Both the position numbers and the translations under genes were made by a program. The notes below the pieces were generated by a model that did not search any database, was not told where the DNA came from, and was given only the letters and a program-made list of their open reading frames with translations. Below are positions 15,021 to 23,773 of a stretch of 64,000 nt of DNA, in pieces (the first letter of the stretch is position 1; the number at the start of each line of letters is the position of its first letter). The stretch comes from an uncultured Acidimicrobiales bacterium (GTDB lineage: Bacteria > Actinomycetota > Acidimicrobiia > Acidimicrobiales > SHLQ01), in NCBI GenBank assembly GCA_937922235.1, contig CAKZVC010000018.1, positions 1 to 64,000 of the forward strand, written 5' to 3'.

Positions 15021-15554
15021 CTACGTATCGACCGCAGACTCGTCGAGCCGCTCGATGATTTTGGCAACAACCTGAGCTGGGGTCATCGAGGTGGTGTCGA
15101 TCCAGAGCCCCAATCGGGTGGTTCGTTCGCGGATCTCGGCGTCCATCCATTGCCAGGCCTCGACAAATGGGCTGTCGATTGCCTTCCACCGGTCGACAAC
15201 GGTGTCGAACGATGGCAACAGCGTCACGAGATGGAATGGGTGACCACCCATTTCCTCGAGGACGTGATGAACCCGGTCGCCGATCAAGATGTCGTCGATC
15301 GTCGCATCGAAGCCAGCAGCGGCAAACGACCGGCCGAGCAGGCAGGCGTTGTGCAGCCGAAGGCGGAGCTGTTGCTCGGCGTCTTCGCTCATGTTGCGAC
15401 CTTCGGGAGACGAACCACCCGAACGAATGAGCTTGTGCATTTCGTCGGCCTCAACGTGGGCTGCCCTCGGCAGCGTTTCGGCGAGGAGTCGAGCCGTGGT
15501 CGTCTTCCCAGCGCCTGGAAGCCCACTTATGACAACAATCCGTCCGTCAGCCAC
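15021..15554 (-). CDS. P-loop AAA_33-type kinase/ATPase
   Basis: 177 residues from GTG 15554, giving VADGRIVVISGLPGAGKTTTARLLAETL. The Walker A GLPGAGKTT lies within the first 20 residues, as in shikimate/gluconate-kinase-like AAA_33 proteins. A later segment (FVEAWQWMDAEIRERTTRLGLWIDTTSMTPAQVVAKIIE) fits the lid and C-terminal helix. These proteins phosphorylate small molecules or nucleotides; the substrate is unknown. The longer frame upstream to 16148 lies antisense to the M20 gene and is rejected. Confidence 0.8.
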   Translation of the reverse strand: MADGRIVVISGLPGAGKTTTARLLAETLPRAAHVEADEMHKLIRSGGSSPEGRNMSEDAEQQLRLRLHNACLLGRSFAAAGFDATIDDILIGDRVHHVLEEMGGHPFHLVTLLPSFDTVVDRWKAIDSPFVEAWQWMDAEIRERTTRLGLWIDTTSMTPAQVVAKIIERLDESAVDT

Positions 15555-15635
15555 GGCCCGAGTTTGGCATGCCTGCCCACCGAGCGGGCCTGCGCCCACT
15601 CGATAGCTGCTGCGCGCGGGCGAGTACGGTTGGGC

Positions 15636-16838
15636 ATGGCCCAGCCCGCGTCTGACCTTCTTCGTGCATCCGCTGCACTTGATACCGCCGTGATTGAGTT
15701 GCGTCGGGACATCCACGCCAATCCCGAGATCGGGTTGCAGCTCCCGGAGACGCAGAGACGGATTCTCGATTCGCTCACTGGCCTCGGGCTCAACATCACG
15801 TTGGGAGAGAGCCTTACTTCGGTCGTTGCCGATCTCGACACCGGCCGCGACGGGCCCACCGTGCTGCTTCGCGGTGACATGGATGCCCTGCCACTCACCG
15901 AAGACACTGACGAGCCGTTCGCGTCCAATATCGAAGGAGCGATGCATGCATGCGGGCATGACTCGCACGTCGCCATGCTCGCAGGTGCAGCCAAACTGCT
16001 GAGCGAGAACCGCGGCGAGCTCACCGGTCGAGTGCGCTTCATGTTTCAGCCTGGTGAGGAGGGGTTCCACGGCGCGCGGTACATGATCGAAGAGGGGCTG
16101 CTCGATGGCGTTGATCGAGCGTTCGCAGTGCACGTAGACACGAACCAAGCAGCTGGGTCAATTCTCTGTCGCAGCGGCGCGATGTATGCCAGCAGCGATG
16201 AGCTTCACATCGACGTCACCGGCAAGGGCGGCCACGCCGCTGCGCCCCACCTGGCACGCGACCCAATCTCGACTGCGGCATCGATGGTCGGTGCCTTTCA
16301 CACCATGGTGACTCGAGAGGTTGCAGCATTCGACCCGGCAGTGGTGACAATCGCTCACATCAACGCGGGTAGCACGAACAACATCATTCCGGAGAGCGCT
16401 CATCTCGAAGGCACGATTCGAGCGTTCAGTGAAGACACCCGCGAGCTTGTGCACTCCGGCATTCATCGCGTTGCCCAGGGTGTTGCCGATACCCACGGCT
16501 GTAGTTGTCACGTGGACATTCGTAAGGGCTATCCCGTGACGGTCAACGACCCGGCCATGGTGCAGTTGGTGGAGCAGGCGACGGGTTCCACACTGGGCGA
16601 AGGCGCCTACCTCGCTGCGTCGAACCCGGATATGGCGGCCGAAGACTTCTCCTACGTGCTTCAGAACGTTCCCGGAGCCATCATGAGCCTCGGCGCATGC
16701 CCCGATGGTTTCGCGAACGCGATGGATGCTCCTGCGCTTCACTCGAACCGCATGGTGCTCAACGAGGACGTTCTCCACCGCGGCGTAGCCATGTATGCCG
16801 CGATGGCGATGGCTCAGCCGAACGTCGAGTCTCAGTAG
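15636..16838 (+). CDS. M20 family amidohydrolase
   Basis: 400 residues from ATG 15636. This is the M20D group of zinc aminoacylase/carboxypeptidase-like enzymes that hydrolyse N-acyl amino acids or related amides. Metal motifs include LLRGDMDALPLTED, MHACGHDSHVAMLAGAAK and the catalytic QPGEEGFHGA. The dimerisation domain follows (LHIDVTGKGGHAAAPH), then INAGSTNNIIPESAHLEGTIR, and NPDMAAEDFSYVL supplies the last ligand region. The divergent kinase starts 82 bases upstream. The stop overlaps the convergent HNH gene by 7 bases. Confidence 0.9.
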   Translation: MAQPASDLLRASAALDTAVIELRRDIHANPEIGLQLPETQRRILDSLTGLGLNITLGESLTSVVADLDTGRDGPTVLLRGDMDALPLTEDTDEPFASNIEGAMHACGHDSHVAMLAGAAKLLSENRGELTGRVRFMFQPGEEGFHGARYMIEEGLLDGVDRAFAVHVDTNQAAGSILCRSGAMYASSDELHIDVTGKGGHAAAPHLARDPISTAASMVGAFHTMVTREVAAFDPAVVTIAHINAGSTNNIIPESAHLEGTIRAFSEDTRELVHSGIHRVAQGVADTHGCSCHVDIRKGYPVTVNDPAMVQLVEQATGSTLGEGAYLAASNPDMAAEDFSYVLQNVPGAIMSLGACPDGFANAMDAPALHSNRMVLNEDVLHRGVAMYAAMAMAQPNVESQ

Positions 16839-18421
16839 CTCTCGCAGCCCCTGCCGTCGTCATCGCCATCGAGCTCGTACGGATCTCGGCCTCCGACGAT
16901 GCGAACACTGAAGCCAATGTCCTTGCAGTTGAGATCGCCAGCCACGTTGGGGACACACGGGTCGTAGTTCGGGTGGCAGTTGCTGGCTGTAGCGGCGGCG
17001 ACCGCGGCGGTTGTTGTGGTCGACACGGTCGTCGTGGTCGAGCTCGTTGTTGTCGTGATCCTGGGGGCGACTGGAAGAACGTTGCCCGCAATCGCGTTGA
17101 TGCCGGAGACCGCCTCGCAGGTGTCGAGCATCTCGTTGAGGGCATCCGCCTCGGCCTCGGTCATGTCGAGCTCCCATCGAGCCTTGATCGAGATCCAATC
17201 GACGGCGTATGCGCACCAACTGCTCTCGAGGCTCGGCCGCCATTCCTCAGGACCCTTGTCGCCCTTTGCCTGGTTCACCTCGGCGCCCACCGCAATATGC
17301 GTGGCAGCAAAGGAGATGTCAGACGCAAACGCTCGCTTCGACGCATCGTCCCATCGCCAGGCTCCTGCACGATGGGCCGCTGCCAGCGGAACCATGTGGT
17401 CGATCGTGACTTGCTGGGCATCGGTGTATTCGGTGCCATCAAAGGCATCGATCCAGCGGCCTGACTCGACCCGACAACCAGCGTCATCCAGAACAACCTC
17501 GACCAGCGACTCCTCGATCAGAATCTCATGACGATCCGACTGGCAGTCGCCATCAGAATCCGGCCACCCGCCACCCGTGTAGCTATCGCGAACGTACTTG
17601 GGAGATTCGGCGAATGCGGGAACCAGCTCGGCCCCTTCAAGTTGTGCCTGAGCTGCCACAAGGTCCTTCTCGCTCACCAGGGCAAGAGCTTCGGGGATCG
17701 GTTCGGACTCGGTGGTGGTGGTGCTGCTCGCGTCTGTCGTCGACGTTTCGACGGCCGTGGTAGGTGTCGTTGGCGTGGTCGGGATCACGATGGCTGGAGC
17801 TGCTGATTGTGTTGCGATGTCGGCGGGAGCCTCTGGTGAGTCCGGGTCGATGAGCGAACCGGCGGCGACGGCAAAAGCGAGCAATCCAGCTGGAATCAGA
17901 ACGCGCTTGCGCGCAAACCATGGCTTCGCTGGTTCCTCGCTCGGGGCCGCAAACTGCGGTTGTGGCGGCGGGCTGTCCAACACCGGATGTCGAACGCTAA
18001 ACGGCGCAACAGGTGGTGGAGGAGGGCTTGATGCTTTTGCCAGGGGTTCCGGGGGCGGTAGCGGAGGGGGTGTGAGCAGATTCGCCTTGCGAGGCGTTGG
18101 ACGTCCTCGAGAAGGCGGGGGAGGTGGCGGCGGAACGCTCGCCAATCGCGCAACGGGCGCTGGAGGCGGAGGCGGAGGAGGAGGTATGACCGGCACCGGG
18201 GGCGGTGTGATGCTGCCGACTGGCGGGGGTGGCGGAGGTGCAGCCGACGCTGGACGCGGAGCGCCGTGACCAACGGTTGGGAGCGGCTGCGTCGGACCTG
18301 TGGGCACAGCGGGATCAAGCGGCGGAGGCTCGCCAAAAAGGATTTCATATTCTTCGGGTGTCAAGAAACCGCGCCTTTCTCGAAACGAAGGAACCACCGA
18401 CCGATGCTTCAAATATCGCAT
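16832..18421 (-). CDS. Membrane-anchored HNH-family (DUF1524-like) protein with Excalibur domain
   Basis: 529 residues. The N-terminus holds PEEYEILFGE and a very Pro-rich region (about 40-165). A single membrane helix lies near 172-192 (VLIPAGLLAFAVAAGSL), so the rest is extracellular. The domain at about 270-450 (KYVRDSYTGGGWPDSDGDCQ, TIDHMVPLAAAHRAGAWRW, NQAKGDKGPEEWRP) matches the HNH/DUF1524 nuclease type with the conserved DH pair. The C-terminus (DPYELDGDDDGRGCE) is an Excalibur-like calcium-binding motif. It is probably a surface nuclease; secreted actinobacterial DUF1524 proteins with Excalibur tails are familiar, the poly-Pro cytoplasmic arm less so. Confidence 0.8.
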   Translation of the reverse strand: MRYLKHRSVVPSFRERRGFLTPEEYEILFGEPPPLDPAVPTGPTQPLPTVGHGAPRPASAAPPPPPPVGSITPPPVPVIPPPPPPPPAPVARLASVPPPPPPPSRGRPTPRKANLLTPPPLPPPEPLAKASSPPPPPVAPFSVRHPVLDSPPPQPQFAAPSEEPAKPWFARKRVLIPAGLLAFAVAAGSLIDPDSPEAPADIATQSAAPAIVIPTTPTTPTTAVETSTTDASSTTTTESEPIPEALALVSEKDLVAAQAQLEGAELVPAFAESPKYVRDSYTGGGWPDSDGDCQSDRHEILIEESLVEVVLDDAGCRVESGRWIDAFDGTEYTDAQQVTIDHMVPLAAAHRAGAWRWDDASKRAFASDISFAATHIAVGAEVNQAKGDKGPEEWRPSLESSWCAYAVDWISIKARWELDMTEAEADALNEMLDTCEAVSGINAIAGNVLPVAPRITTTTSSTTTTVSTTTTAAVAAATASNCHPNYDPCVPNVAGDLNCKDIGFSVRIVGGRDPYELDGDDDGRGCESY

Positions 18422-18546
18422 ACCGGCAACCGAAATAGTTGGCTATCGACGAATCGTTGACCAGCCCTATGCAAACGCGCACCTCAAGCGTCCAGAAACG
18501 GCGATCTCATCACGGCTAGCAAGGTCATGGAAGGTAAGTTCCGGGG

Positions 18547-19461
18547 ATGGAACGCTTCTACCCGATAGGCACGCCCGGCGAGCCCTGGACCGACGAAGAG
18601 CGGAGGCAATGGTACGAGGCCCGCACCATCGAGCGCAGCTACGCCGACGAGGTGCTCGCAAAGCTCGATCGACTTGACGACGCGTTCGAGATCTCGCACT
18701 ACGGAGCCCTGCCGCTCGACTCGGATCGCTACCCCCTGATGGCAGTCACGTTGGCGTCCACAGCGCCCGACGCTCCTTGGGCACTCATCACCGGTGGAGT
18801 CCACGGATATGAGACCAGTGGAGTGCAAGGTGCTCTTCGCTTCCTGCTCGCTTCGGCACCTTCGTACCGTGATCGACTCAACCTGTTGGTGGCACCGTGT
18901 GTTAGCCCGTGGGGATACGAAGTCATCAACCGGTGGAACCCGAACGCCCACGACCCCAACCGTTGCTTCTACGCCGACAGTCCATCCGAAGAAGCGGCGT
19001 CGCTCATGGCACTCGTTGCTGGTCTGGGCATCGAACCGCTAGTCCACCTCGATCTGCACGAAACTACCGACTCCGACGAGACCGAGTTTCGACCCGCGGT
19101 CTCGGCCCGCGACGGAAAGACATACGAGCGCGGCATCATCCCCGACGGGTTCTACACCGTTGGCGACAGCGCCAACCCGCAACCCGACTTCCAAGCTGCG
19201 ATCATCGCCGGCGTGGCTGAGGTGACCCACATTGCGCCGGCCGACGACAACGGTCAGATCATTGGCTCCGATGTCACCCAACCCGGTGTCATCAACTACC
19301 CGTGCAAAGAACTCGGGCTTTGCGCAGGTATCACCAACGCGACCTTTACGACCACCACCGAGGTCTACCCCGACAGCCCGAACGCGACCGACGAAATCTG
19401 CATCGACGCGCAGGTTGCGGCTGTTCGGGCCGGACTCGATTTCGCTCTCGCCAACGCCTGA
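18547..19461 (+). CDS. M14-type zinc carboxypeptidase/deacylase
   Basis: 304 residues, with GGAAGGTAAG about 10 bases before ATG 18547. The zinc site is visible as TGGVHGYETSG (HxxE) and, about 110 residues later, HLDLHETTDSDETEF. The pattern fits the M14 metallocarboxypeptidase fold. NRCFYADSPSEEAASLM and CVSPWGYEVINRWNPNAHDPN are typical surrounding segments. There is no signal peptide, so cytoplasmic peptide or amide hydrolysis is likely. The substrate is unknown. Confidence 0.8.
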   Translation: MERFYPIGTPGEPWTDEERRQWYEARTIERSYADEVLAKLDRLDDAFEISHYGALPLDSDRYPLMAVTLASTAPDAPWALITGGVHGYETSGVQGALRFLLASAPSYRDRLNLLVAPCVSPWGYEVINRWNPNAHDPNRCFYADSPSEEAASLMALVAGLGIEPLVHLDLHETTDSDETEFRPAVSARDGKTYERGIIPDGFYTVGDSANPQPDFQAAIIAGVAEVTHIAPADDNGQIIGSDVTQPGVINYPCKELGLCAGITNATFTTTTEVYPDSPNATDEICIDAQVAAVRAGLDFALANA

Positions 19462-19467
19462 CGGTTA

Positions 19468-19800
19468 CTACCCTTCGGCGACAATCCACCCTCGACGCTG
19501 AAGCTCGGCAGCGAGCTCCTCGGCTGGGTACTTGCGCAACGCCTGCTCGGCAGGGGACAGCTTCTTCACCTTCTGAACAGGTGCGAGGCTTTCATCTTCC
19601 ATCTCGCTCTGCTCTTGGAGCTTCTCGATGAACTCATCGGCCTCGTCACGGGTGAACTTGCCACCGGCCTGACGTTGGGTGAAGTCCATTGGGTACCGAG
19701 CTTCCTTGAAGCTCTCGAACCCGTTGCCGGCCAAGAGCTCGAGGAGCTCGTCGAGCTGACGGTGGGTTGCTGGGGGTCCTGATGCTTGTCCGAAGGCCAT
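19468..19800 (-). CDS. Conserved hypothetical helical protein
   Basis: 110 residues. The N-terminal half (ATHRQLDELLELLAGNGFESFKEAR then FTRDEADEFIEKLQEQSE) is helical. The C-terminal half (LSPAEQALRKYPAEELAAELQRRGWIVAEG) is charged and helical. I have no function for it. It is convergent with the M14 gene (6 bases between stops) and divergent from the methyltransferase at 19889, so it has its own promoter. Confidence 0.65.
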   Translation of the reverse strand: MAFGQASGPPATHRQLDELLELLAGNGFESFKEARYPMDFTQRQAGGKFTRDEADEFIEKLQEQSEMEDESLAPVQKVKKLSPAEQALRKYPAEELAAELQRRGWIVAEG

Positions 19801-19888
19801 GCTTCAGTATCGCACAAGTGTTCGATCGATGAAACGTTCACTCGAAGTTCTCCCCGAGTATTGCAAAGGGGCGCCCTAGCCTGTCCGA

Positions 19889-20758
19889 ATGACGATCACG
19901 CTCCTCGACGGCGGAATGGGAAAGACACTGCAGGCCAACGGTGCGCCGTTCCGTCAGCCTGAATGGTCAGCGCTTGCGTTGATGGAGAGTCCTGGCCACG
20001 TCGCTGAGGCACACGAGCAATTCGTGGCTGCTGGAGCCGACATCATCACGACCAACAACTACGCCATCGTGCCCTTCCACATCGGGGAAACGTTCGAGTC
20101 CGACGGCGCAGCACTCACCGAACTTTCGGGCAAGCTCGCTCGAGATGCGGCCGGCCCAAGTGCCCGCGTTGCTGGGTCGATTCCACCTCTTTATGGCAGC
20201 TACCAGCCCGAGCTTTTCAACCCGGCAACAGCACCGCAATACCTGAAGCTCATCGTCGATGCGCTCGCCCCACACGTCGACTTCTTTCTCTGCGAAACCC
20301 AATCGTCGATCGAAGAAGCAACGCACTCGATGGCTGCAGCGGCGCCGCACGGGTTGGCGACGTGGGTCTCGTACACGCTCGATGACGAGTCGATCGACGT
20401 ATCGCTGTTGCGTTCGGGAGAGTCGCTCGAGGATGCCATTGCGACAGCAGCTGATGGCGGCGCAGAAGCTGTTCTGTTCAACTGCAGTCAGCCAGAGATT
20501 CTGACGGCAGCTATCCCACGTGCCGTCGAGCTGAGCGGCGACCTTGCGATCGGTGGATACGCCAACGCCTTTGTCCCGAAGCCGGAAGAGTATGCGGCGA
20601 ACGAAGTAGTGCTCGGGCACCGCGAAGACCTCGACCCAGCTGGCTACATGAGCTTTGTTTCCACGTGGATCGATGCTGGCGCAACGATCGTCGGCGGGTG
20701 CTGTGGCATCATGCCGCCACACATCTCTGCTCTCCGAGAGTTCCTCAGCTCGCGCTAG
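19889..20758 (+). CDS. Homocysteine S-methyltransferase family protein
   Basis: 289 residues. These enzymes transfer a methyl group from S-methylmethionine (or a related donor) to homocysteine to give methionine. It begins with LLDGGMGKTL. The zinc-binding Cys residues are present in VLFNCSQPE and in the GGCCGIMPPHI motif near the C-terminus. GADIITTNNYAI is the usual second strand. The family also includes relatives with other substrates, so I leave the symbol blank. Its stop overlaps the convergent acyltransferase by 14 bases. Confidence 0.88.
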   Translation: MTITLLDGGMGKTLQANGAPFRQPEWSALALMESPGHVAEAHEQFVAAGADIITTNNYAIVPFHIGETFESDGAALTELSGKLARDAAGPSARVAGSIPPLYGSYQPELFNPATAPQYLKLIVDALAPHVDFFLCETQSSIEEATHSMAAAAPHGLATWVSYTLDDESIDVSLLRSGESLEDAIATAADGGAEAVLFNCSQPEILTAAIPRAVELSGDLAIGGYANAFVPKPEEYAANEVVLGHREDLDPAGYMSFVSTWIDAGATIVGGCCGIMPPHISALREFLSSR

Positions 20759-21590
20759 CAAGCGCCAGCGTTGTCTGGCGAAGGTACCTGGCGAGCTCGA
20801 CGTTGCTGCCGCCAAAGGCGGTGATCGCGGATGGTGAGATCGGTTCACCAACCACCGGACGTTGCGGAACACCACAGGCGTGCACCACCTCATGCAACAG
20901 CAATCCCTGGCGAGCCGTTGATGAGACCTTGTTCGCCACTTGATAGGCGCGCGAGTTCTGGCCCGGGAAGTACACGGGGACGACCGTGGCGCCTTCGCGT
21001 TTGCAGAGCTTTCCCGTGAACGCGTTCCAGTCCTGTTCGATCGCGGGCCCGAGCCACGATGACGAGCTCGCCACTACTCCTGCTGGAAAGAGCGCAAGAA
21101 GGCCTCCGTCATCAAGGTGGCGGCGGGCGACCTTTCGCATTGCGAGGCTGGCTTCGCGGGCGCCAGGTTCATGAGGGAACGGCACCGGGATGAGGTAGGG
21201 CTCGAGTCCTTCCACCTCGGTCAGCAACGATCGAGCGAGGATTTTGTAGTCGTTGCGGACCCGCCCAAACATGTGCGCCAGAACCATGCCGTCGACCAGA
21301 CCATGCGGATGATTGGCGACGACAACGACTGGCCCGGTTGCAGGTATGCGGTCGAGTTCATCCGCTGGGGTTTGCACATCGATGCCCATGATCTTCAGCG
21401 CTTCGACGAAGAAGTCGCGCCCCTCGACCGGCCCGAGCGCCTCGTACTTGCGGACCATTTTGAGTAGGGCGACCTTGCCGGTCATCCACTCCATCGTCCG
21501 GATCACGCCCGCCTGCACCGGATTGGTGAAGGTGGCGGCGTAGCTGATCTCGCGTTTGTCGTATTGAGGATGAACCTTGGTCATGCGCAC
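20745..21590 (-). CDS. PlsC-like acyltransferase
   Basis: 281 residues. The acyltransferase H(x4)D box appears as VVVANHPHGLVDGMVLAHMF. A second block, LALFPAGVVASSSSW, fits motif III, and GATVVPVYFPGQNSRAYQ follows. The protein is closest in feel to haemolysin/lysophospholipid acyltransferases that acylate glycerolipids or ornithine lipids at the membrane. The start is ATG 21590, with a second ATG two codons in. Confidence 0.82.
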   Translation of the reverse strand: MRMTKVHPQYDKREISYAATFTNPVQAGVIRTMEWMTGKVALLKMVRKYEALGPVEGRDFFVEALKIMGIDVQTPADELDRIPATGPVVVVANHPHGLVDGMVLAHMFGRVRNDYKILARSLLTEVEGLEPYLIPVPFPHEPGAREASLAMRKVARRHLDDGGLLALFPAGVVASSSSWLGPAIEQDWNAFTGKLCKREGATVVPVYFPGQNSRAYQVANKVSSTARQGLLLHEVVHACGVPQRPVVGEPISPSAITAFGGSNVELARYLRQTTLALASAS

Positions 21591-21740
21591 CGCCTGAGCT
21601 CACCTTATGCGGTGACGTCCGAGTCGCATCTCACATGGCGACTGGATAGGTCGCCGAACACCACCTTTAGTGGAATTGCCCGCACTGATGGCGACTTCGC
21701 GCGGCCCTATGGCTTCAGAAATGCGCTTAACTGGCCGAGG

Positions 21741-21767
21741 TGTAACGCGCGGGTCGTATCAGACATA
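21741..21767 (+). promoter_or_regulatory. Candidate ECF-type promoter of the membrane-fused sigma gene
   Basis: TGTAACGCG begins at 21741 and GACATA lies at 21762-21767, with 15 bases between TGTAAC and GACATA. The same pair with the same spacing recurs at 23715-23741 before the neighbouring gene. GACATA ends 8 bases before the GTG start at 21776, so a transcript from this promoter would be leaderless or nearly so. Confidence 0.55.
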
Positions 21768-21775
21768 GGTGATAT

Positions 21776-23686
21776 GTGACGTTCACTGAAGTTTCGATCA
21801 CGGGCGACCCCCAGGTGATCCAAGAAGCAAAGTCCGATCCTCAGCTCCGGGTCGCTCGCCTGTACGAGCGGTATTCCCCGCAGATCAGCGCATACGCAGC
21901 GCGCCGGGCCAAGCACGGTGACGCCGCCGATGTTGTCGCCGAGACGTTCCTCACCGCATGGCGTCGCCATGAGGACGTGCCAGCGGAGCCCGAGACGCTG
22001 CCGTGGCTGTATGGCGTGGCCCGAAAAGTGCTGGCAAACCAGCGGCGCAGCGAAAACCGTCGCAAGCATCTCCACGACCGACTTCGCTCCGAAACCCCAA
22101 CCTCGTGTTCGTCGACCTGTCGCCTTGAGAGCAGCGAACAGTTCGAGCGGATGGTTATTGCACTTGACGATCTGAGTGAGGAAGACGCCGAGCTTCTCCG
22201 ACTGACGGCGTGGGAGGGGCTCACCCCATCGGAAATCGCTTCGATTATGGGTATCGAAGCCAACGCGGCCCGCCAGCGTCTCTTCCGAGCGCGTGGCCGA
22301 CTGCAGAACGAACTCGACAACGGGCGCGCCAGCACCGCCAAGATTTACGCCATGCGCGCAGCCGTCGTGCTCATCGCTGCCTGCCTGACGGTGGCAGCAC
22401 TCATCGCCAGCGGCTTCGGGCAGAGCGACATCGTCGAGACAGACTTCATCGACGAACCTAACGACGAACTCGACGAGCCCGATGTCGTCGACGGTGATAA
22501 TGGTCGAACGTTGGTGGTGGTTCCCGACTCCGACACATTGGAGTCGGGCGCTCCAACACGAGCGCTCCTCGACCCGGATCCGACCGAAGATGCGCCGGTG
22601 GTCGCCGCCGAGTCCAACAGCGGTATCCCGACCGTACGCGAGTCAGCCGTCGACGATGAGGCAAGCGAGACTACGGTTGCGCCCTCGGTCGTGCCCGATG
22701 CACCCACAGCGCCAGTCGTTGGTCGCGAAGTCGAACCGGTGGCCAACGACGAACCCGCGACTGACCCGGCCACGGCACCGACCGGCACGCCAGCCGAAGC
22801 ATCTTCACCCGCTGCTTCTTCGACAACCGCAGCTCCCTCGACGACCGTGGCTCCCGCAACAACAGCGGCAGCTCCAATGACGGTCAGTTCAACGACAACG
22901 GCATCGACGGTGATCACGGAAACCACAACCACGGAGCCGGACACGAGCGAGTCAGCAACTGCTGCATTGCCGACGGGTGGCCCATTCGCTGGCGGAACCG
23001 ACCTGCTCACGGTCCACCTCGACTTCGCCAACAATGACGACGCTCATGCTGCGGTGGCTACCGCAGAGGTCACAAAAACGATGGGCGTCGAGGCCCTCGT
23101 GGTTGCTGCTACACAGGCCGAGGAGAGCACAAACTACGTTCAGCCATACGACGACGTGCTTCAGGCCGCCTGGGGCGACGACTGGATCGATGCTGGCGGG
23201 AGTCGAGCTGACGCCGTCAACCAAGCAGCGGACGAGTGGCTCGCCACGATCGACAATGGCGGTCGGGTGTGGGTGGCTGAGGGTGGCGTTTCGGACTTCA
23301 CTGCTGAGGTGCTTCGCGAGATCGTTCGACGCCGTCCTGAACTTGAAGCGACGCTTGTCGACCGGGTGCAAATCGTGCATCACAACCACCGAAACATGAA
23401 CGAAACTCACGCCGATGAGCTCAGCTTTGTGCAGTCGGCGTCGTCGTTTGAGAAGATCGACGATGGCAACGGAGAGAACAAGTCCGCCAAGCTCACAGGA
23501 GCCACCGACGGCTTCGAAACTGCAGCCGACACCGGTGAACTCTCCGATGCATGGTCGGCGGCCTTCGCAACCCGACCAGCGTCCGAGCTCGACTTCTCCG
23601 ACGTGGTGACTGTGCTGCACGTCCTGGGCGTCGGACTCGACGAAGTAGCCACACCAAGCGACTTTGCCGATTCGTTCATGAACTAG
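21776..23686 (+). CDS. ECF sigma factor fused to a membrane helix and extracellular domain
   Basis: 636 residues from GTG 21776. About 20-185 is an ECF sigma factor. Region 2 has RLYERYSPQISAYAARRAKH, VVAETFLTAWRR and LPWLYGVARKVLANQRR. Region 4 has DLSEEDAELLRLTAWEGLTP then SEIASIMGIEANAARQRLFR. A membrane helix follows near 198-215 (AAVVLIAACLTVAALIASGF), then a Thr/Ala/Pro-rich linker to about 395. A folded domain of about 230 residues closes the protein (LTVHLDFANNDDAHAAVATAE, VWVAEGGVSDFTAEVLREIV). The last domain weakly resembles nucleoside-hydrolase-like (DUF1593) proteins; that is a guess. No separate anti-sigma gene is adjacent, so the sigma may be held at the membrane and released by proteolysis. 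Confidence 0.75.
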   Translation: MTFTEVSITGDPQVIQEAKSDPQLRVARLYERYSPQISAYAARRAKHGDAADVVAETFLTAWRRHEDVPAEPETLPWLYGVARKVLANQRRSENRRKHLHDRLRSETPTSCSSTCRLESSEQFERMVIALDDLSEEDAELLRLTAWEGLTPSEIASIMGIEANAARQRLFRARGRLQNELDNGRASTAKIYAMRAAVVLIAACLTVAALIASGFGQSDIVETDFIDEPNDELDEPDVVDGDNGRTLVVVPDSDTLESGAPTRALLDPDPTEDAPVVAAESNSGIPTVRESAVDDEASETTVAPSVVPDAPTAPVVGREVEPVANDEPATDPATAPTGTPAEASSPAASSTTAAPSTTVAPATTAAAPMTVSSTTTASTVITETTTTEPDTSESATAALPTGGPFAGGTDLLTVHLDFANNDDAHAAVATAEVTKTMGVEALVVAATQAEESTNYVQPYDDVLQAAWGDDWIDAGGSRADAVNQAADEWLATIDNGGRVWVAEGGVSDFTAEVLREIVRRRPELEATLVDRVQIVHHNHRNMNETHADELSFVQSASSFEKIDDGNGENKSAKLTGATDGFETAADTGELSDAWSAAFATRPASELDFSDVVTVLHVLGVGLDEVATPSDFADSFMN

Positions 23687-23714
23687 CTGTCACGCCACGC
23701 TCTCGACGTGGACC

Positions 23715-23741
23715 TGTAACGCGAGCACTCGAGCGGACATA
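23715..23741 (+). promoter_or_regulatory. Candidate ECF-type promoter, twin of the one at 21741
   Basis: TGTAACGCG at 23715 and GACATA at 23736-23741, again with exactly 15 bases between TGTAAC and GACATA. It lies 32 bases ahead of ATG 23774 and leaves room for the GAAAGGGA ribosome binding site. The match suggests that the upstream sigma factor drives both genes. Confidence 0.55.
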
Positions 23742-23773
23742 ACGAGGTAGCGGGCGCTCGCGAAAGGGAACAC

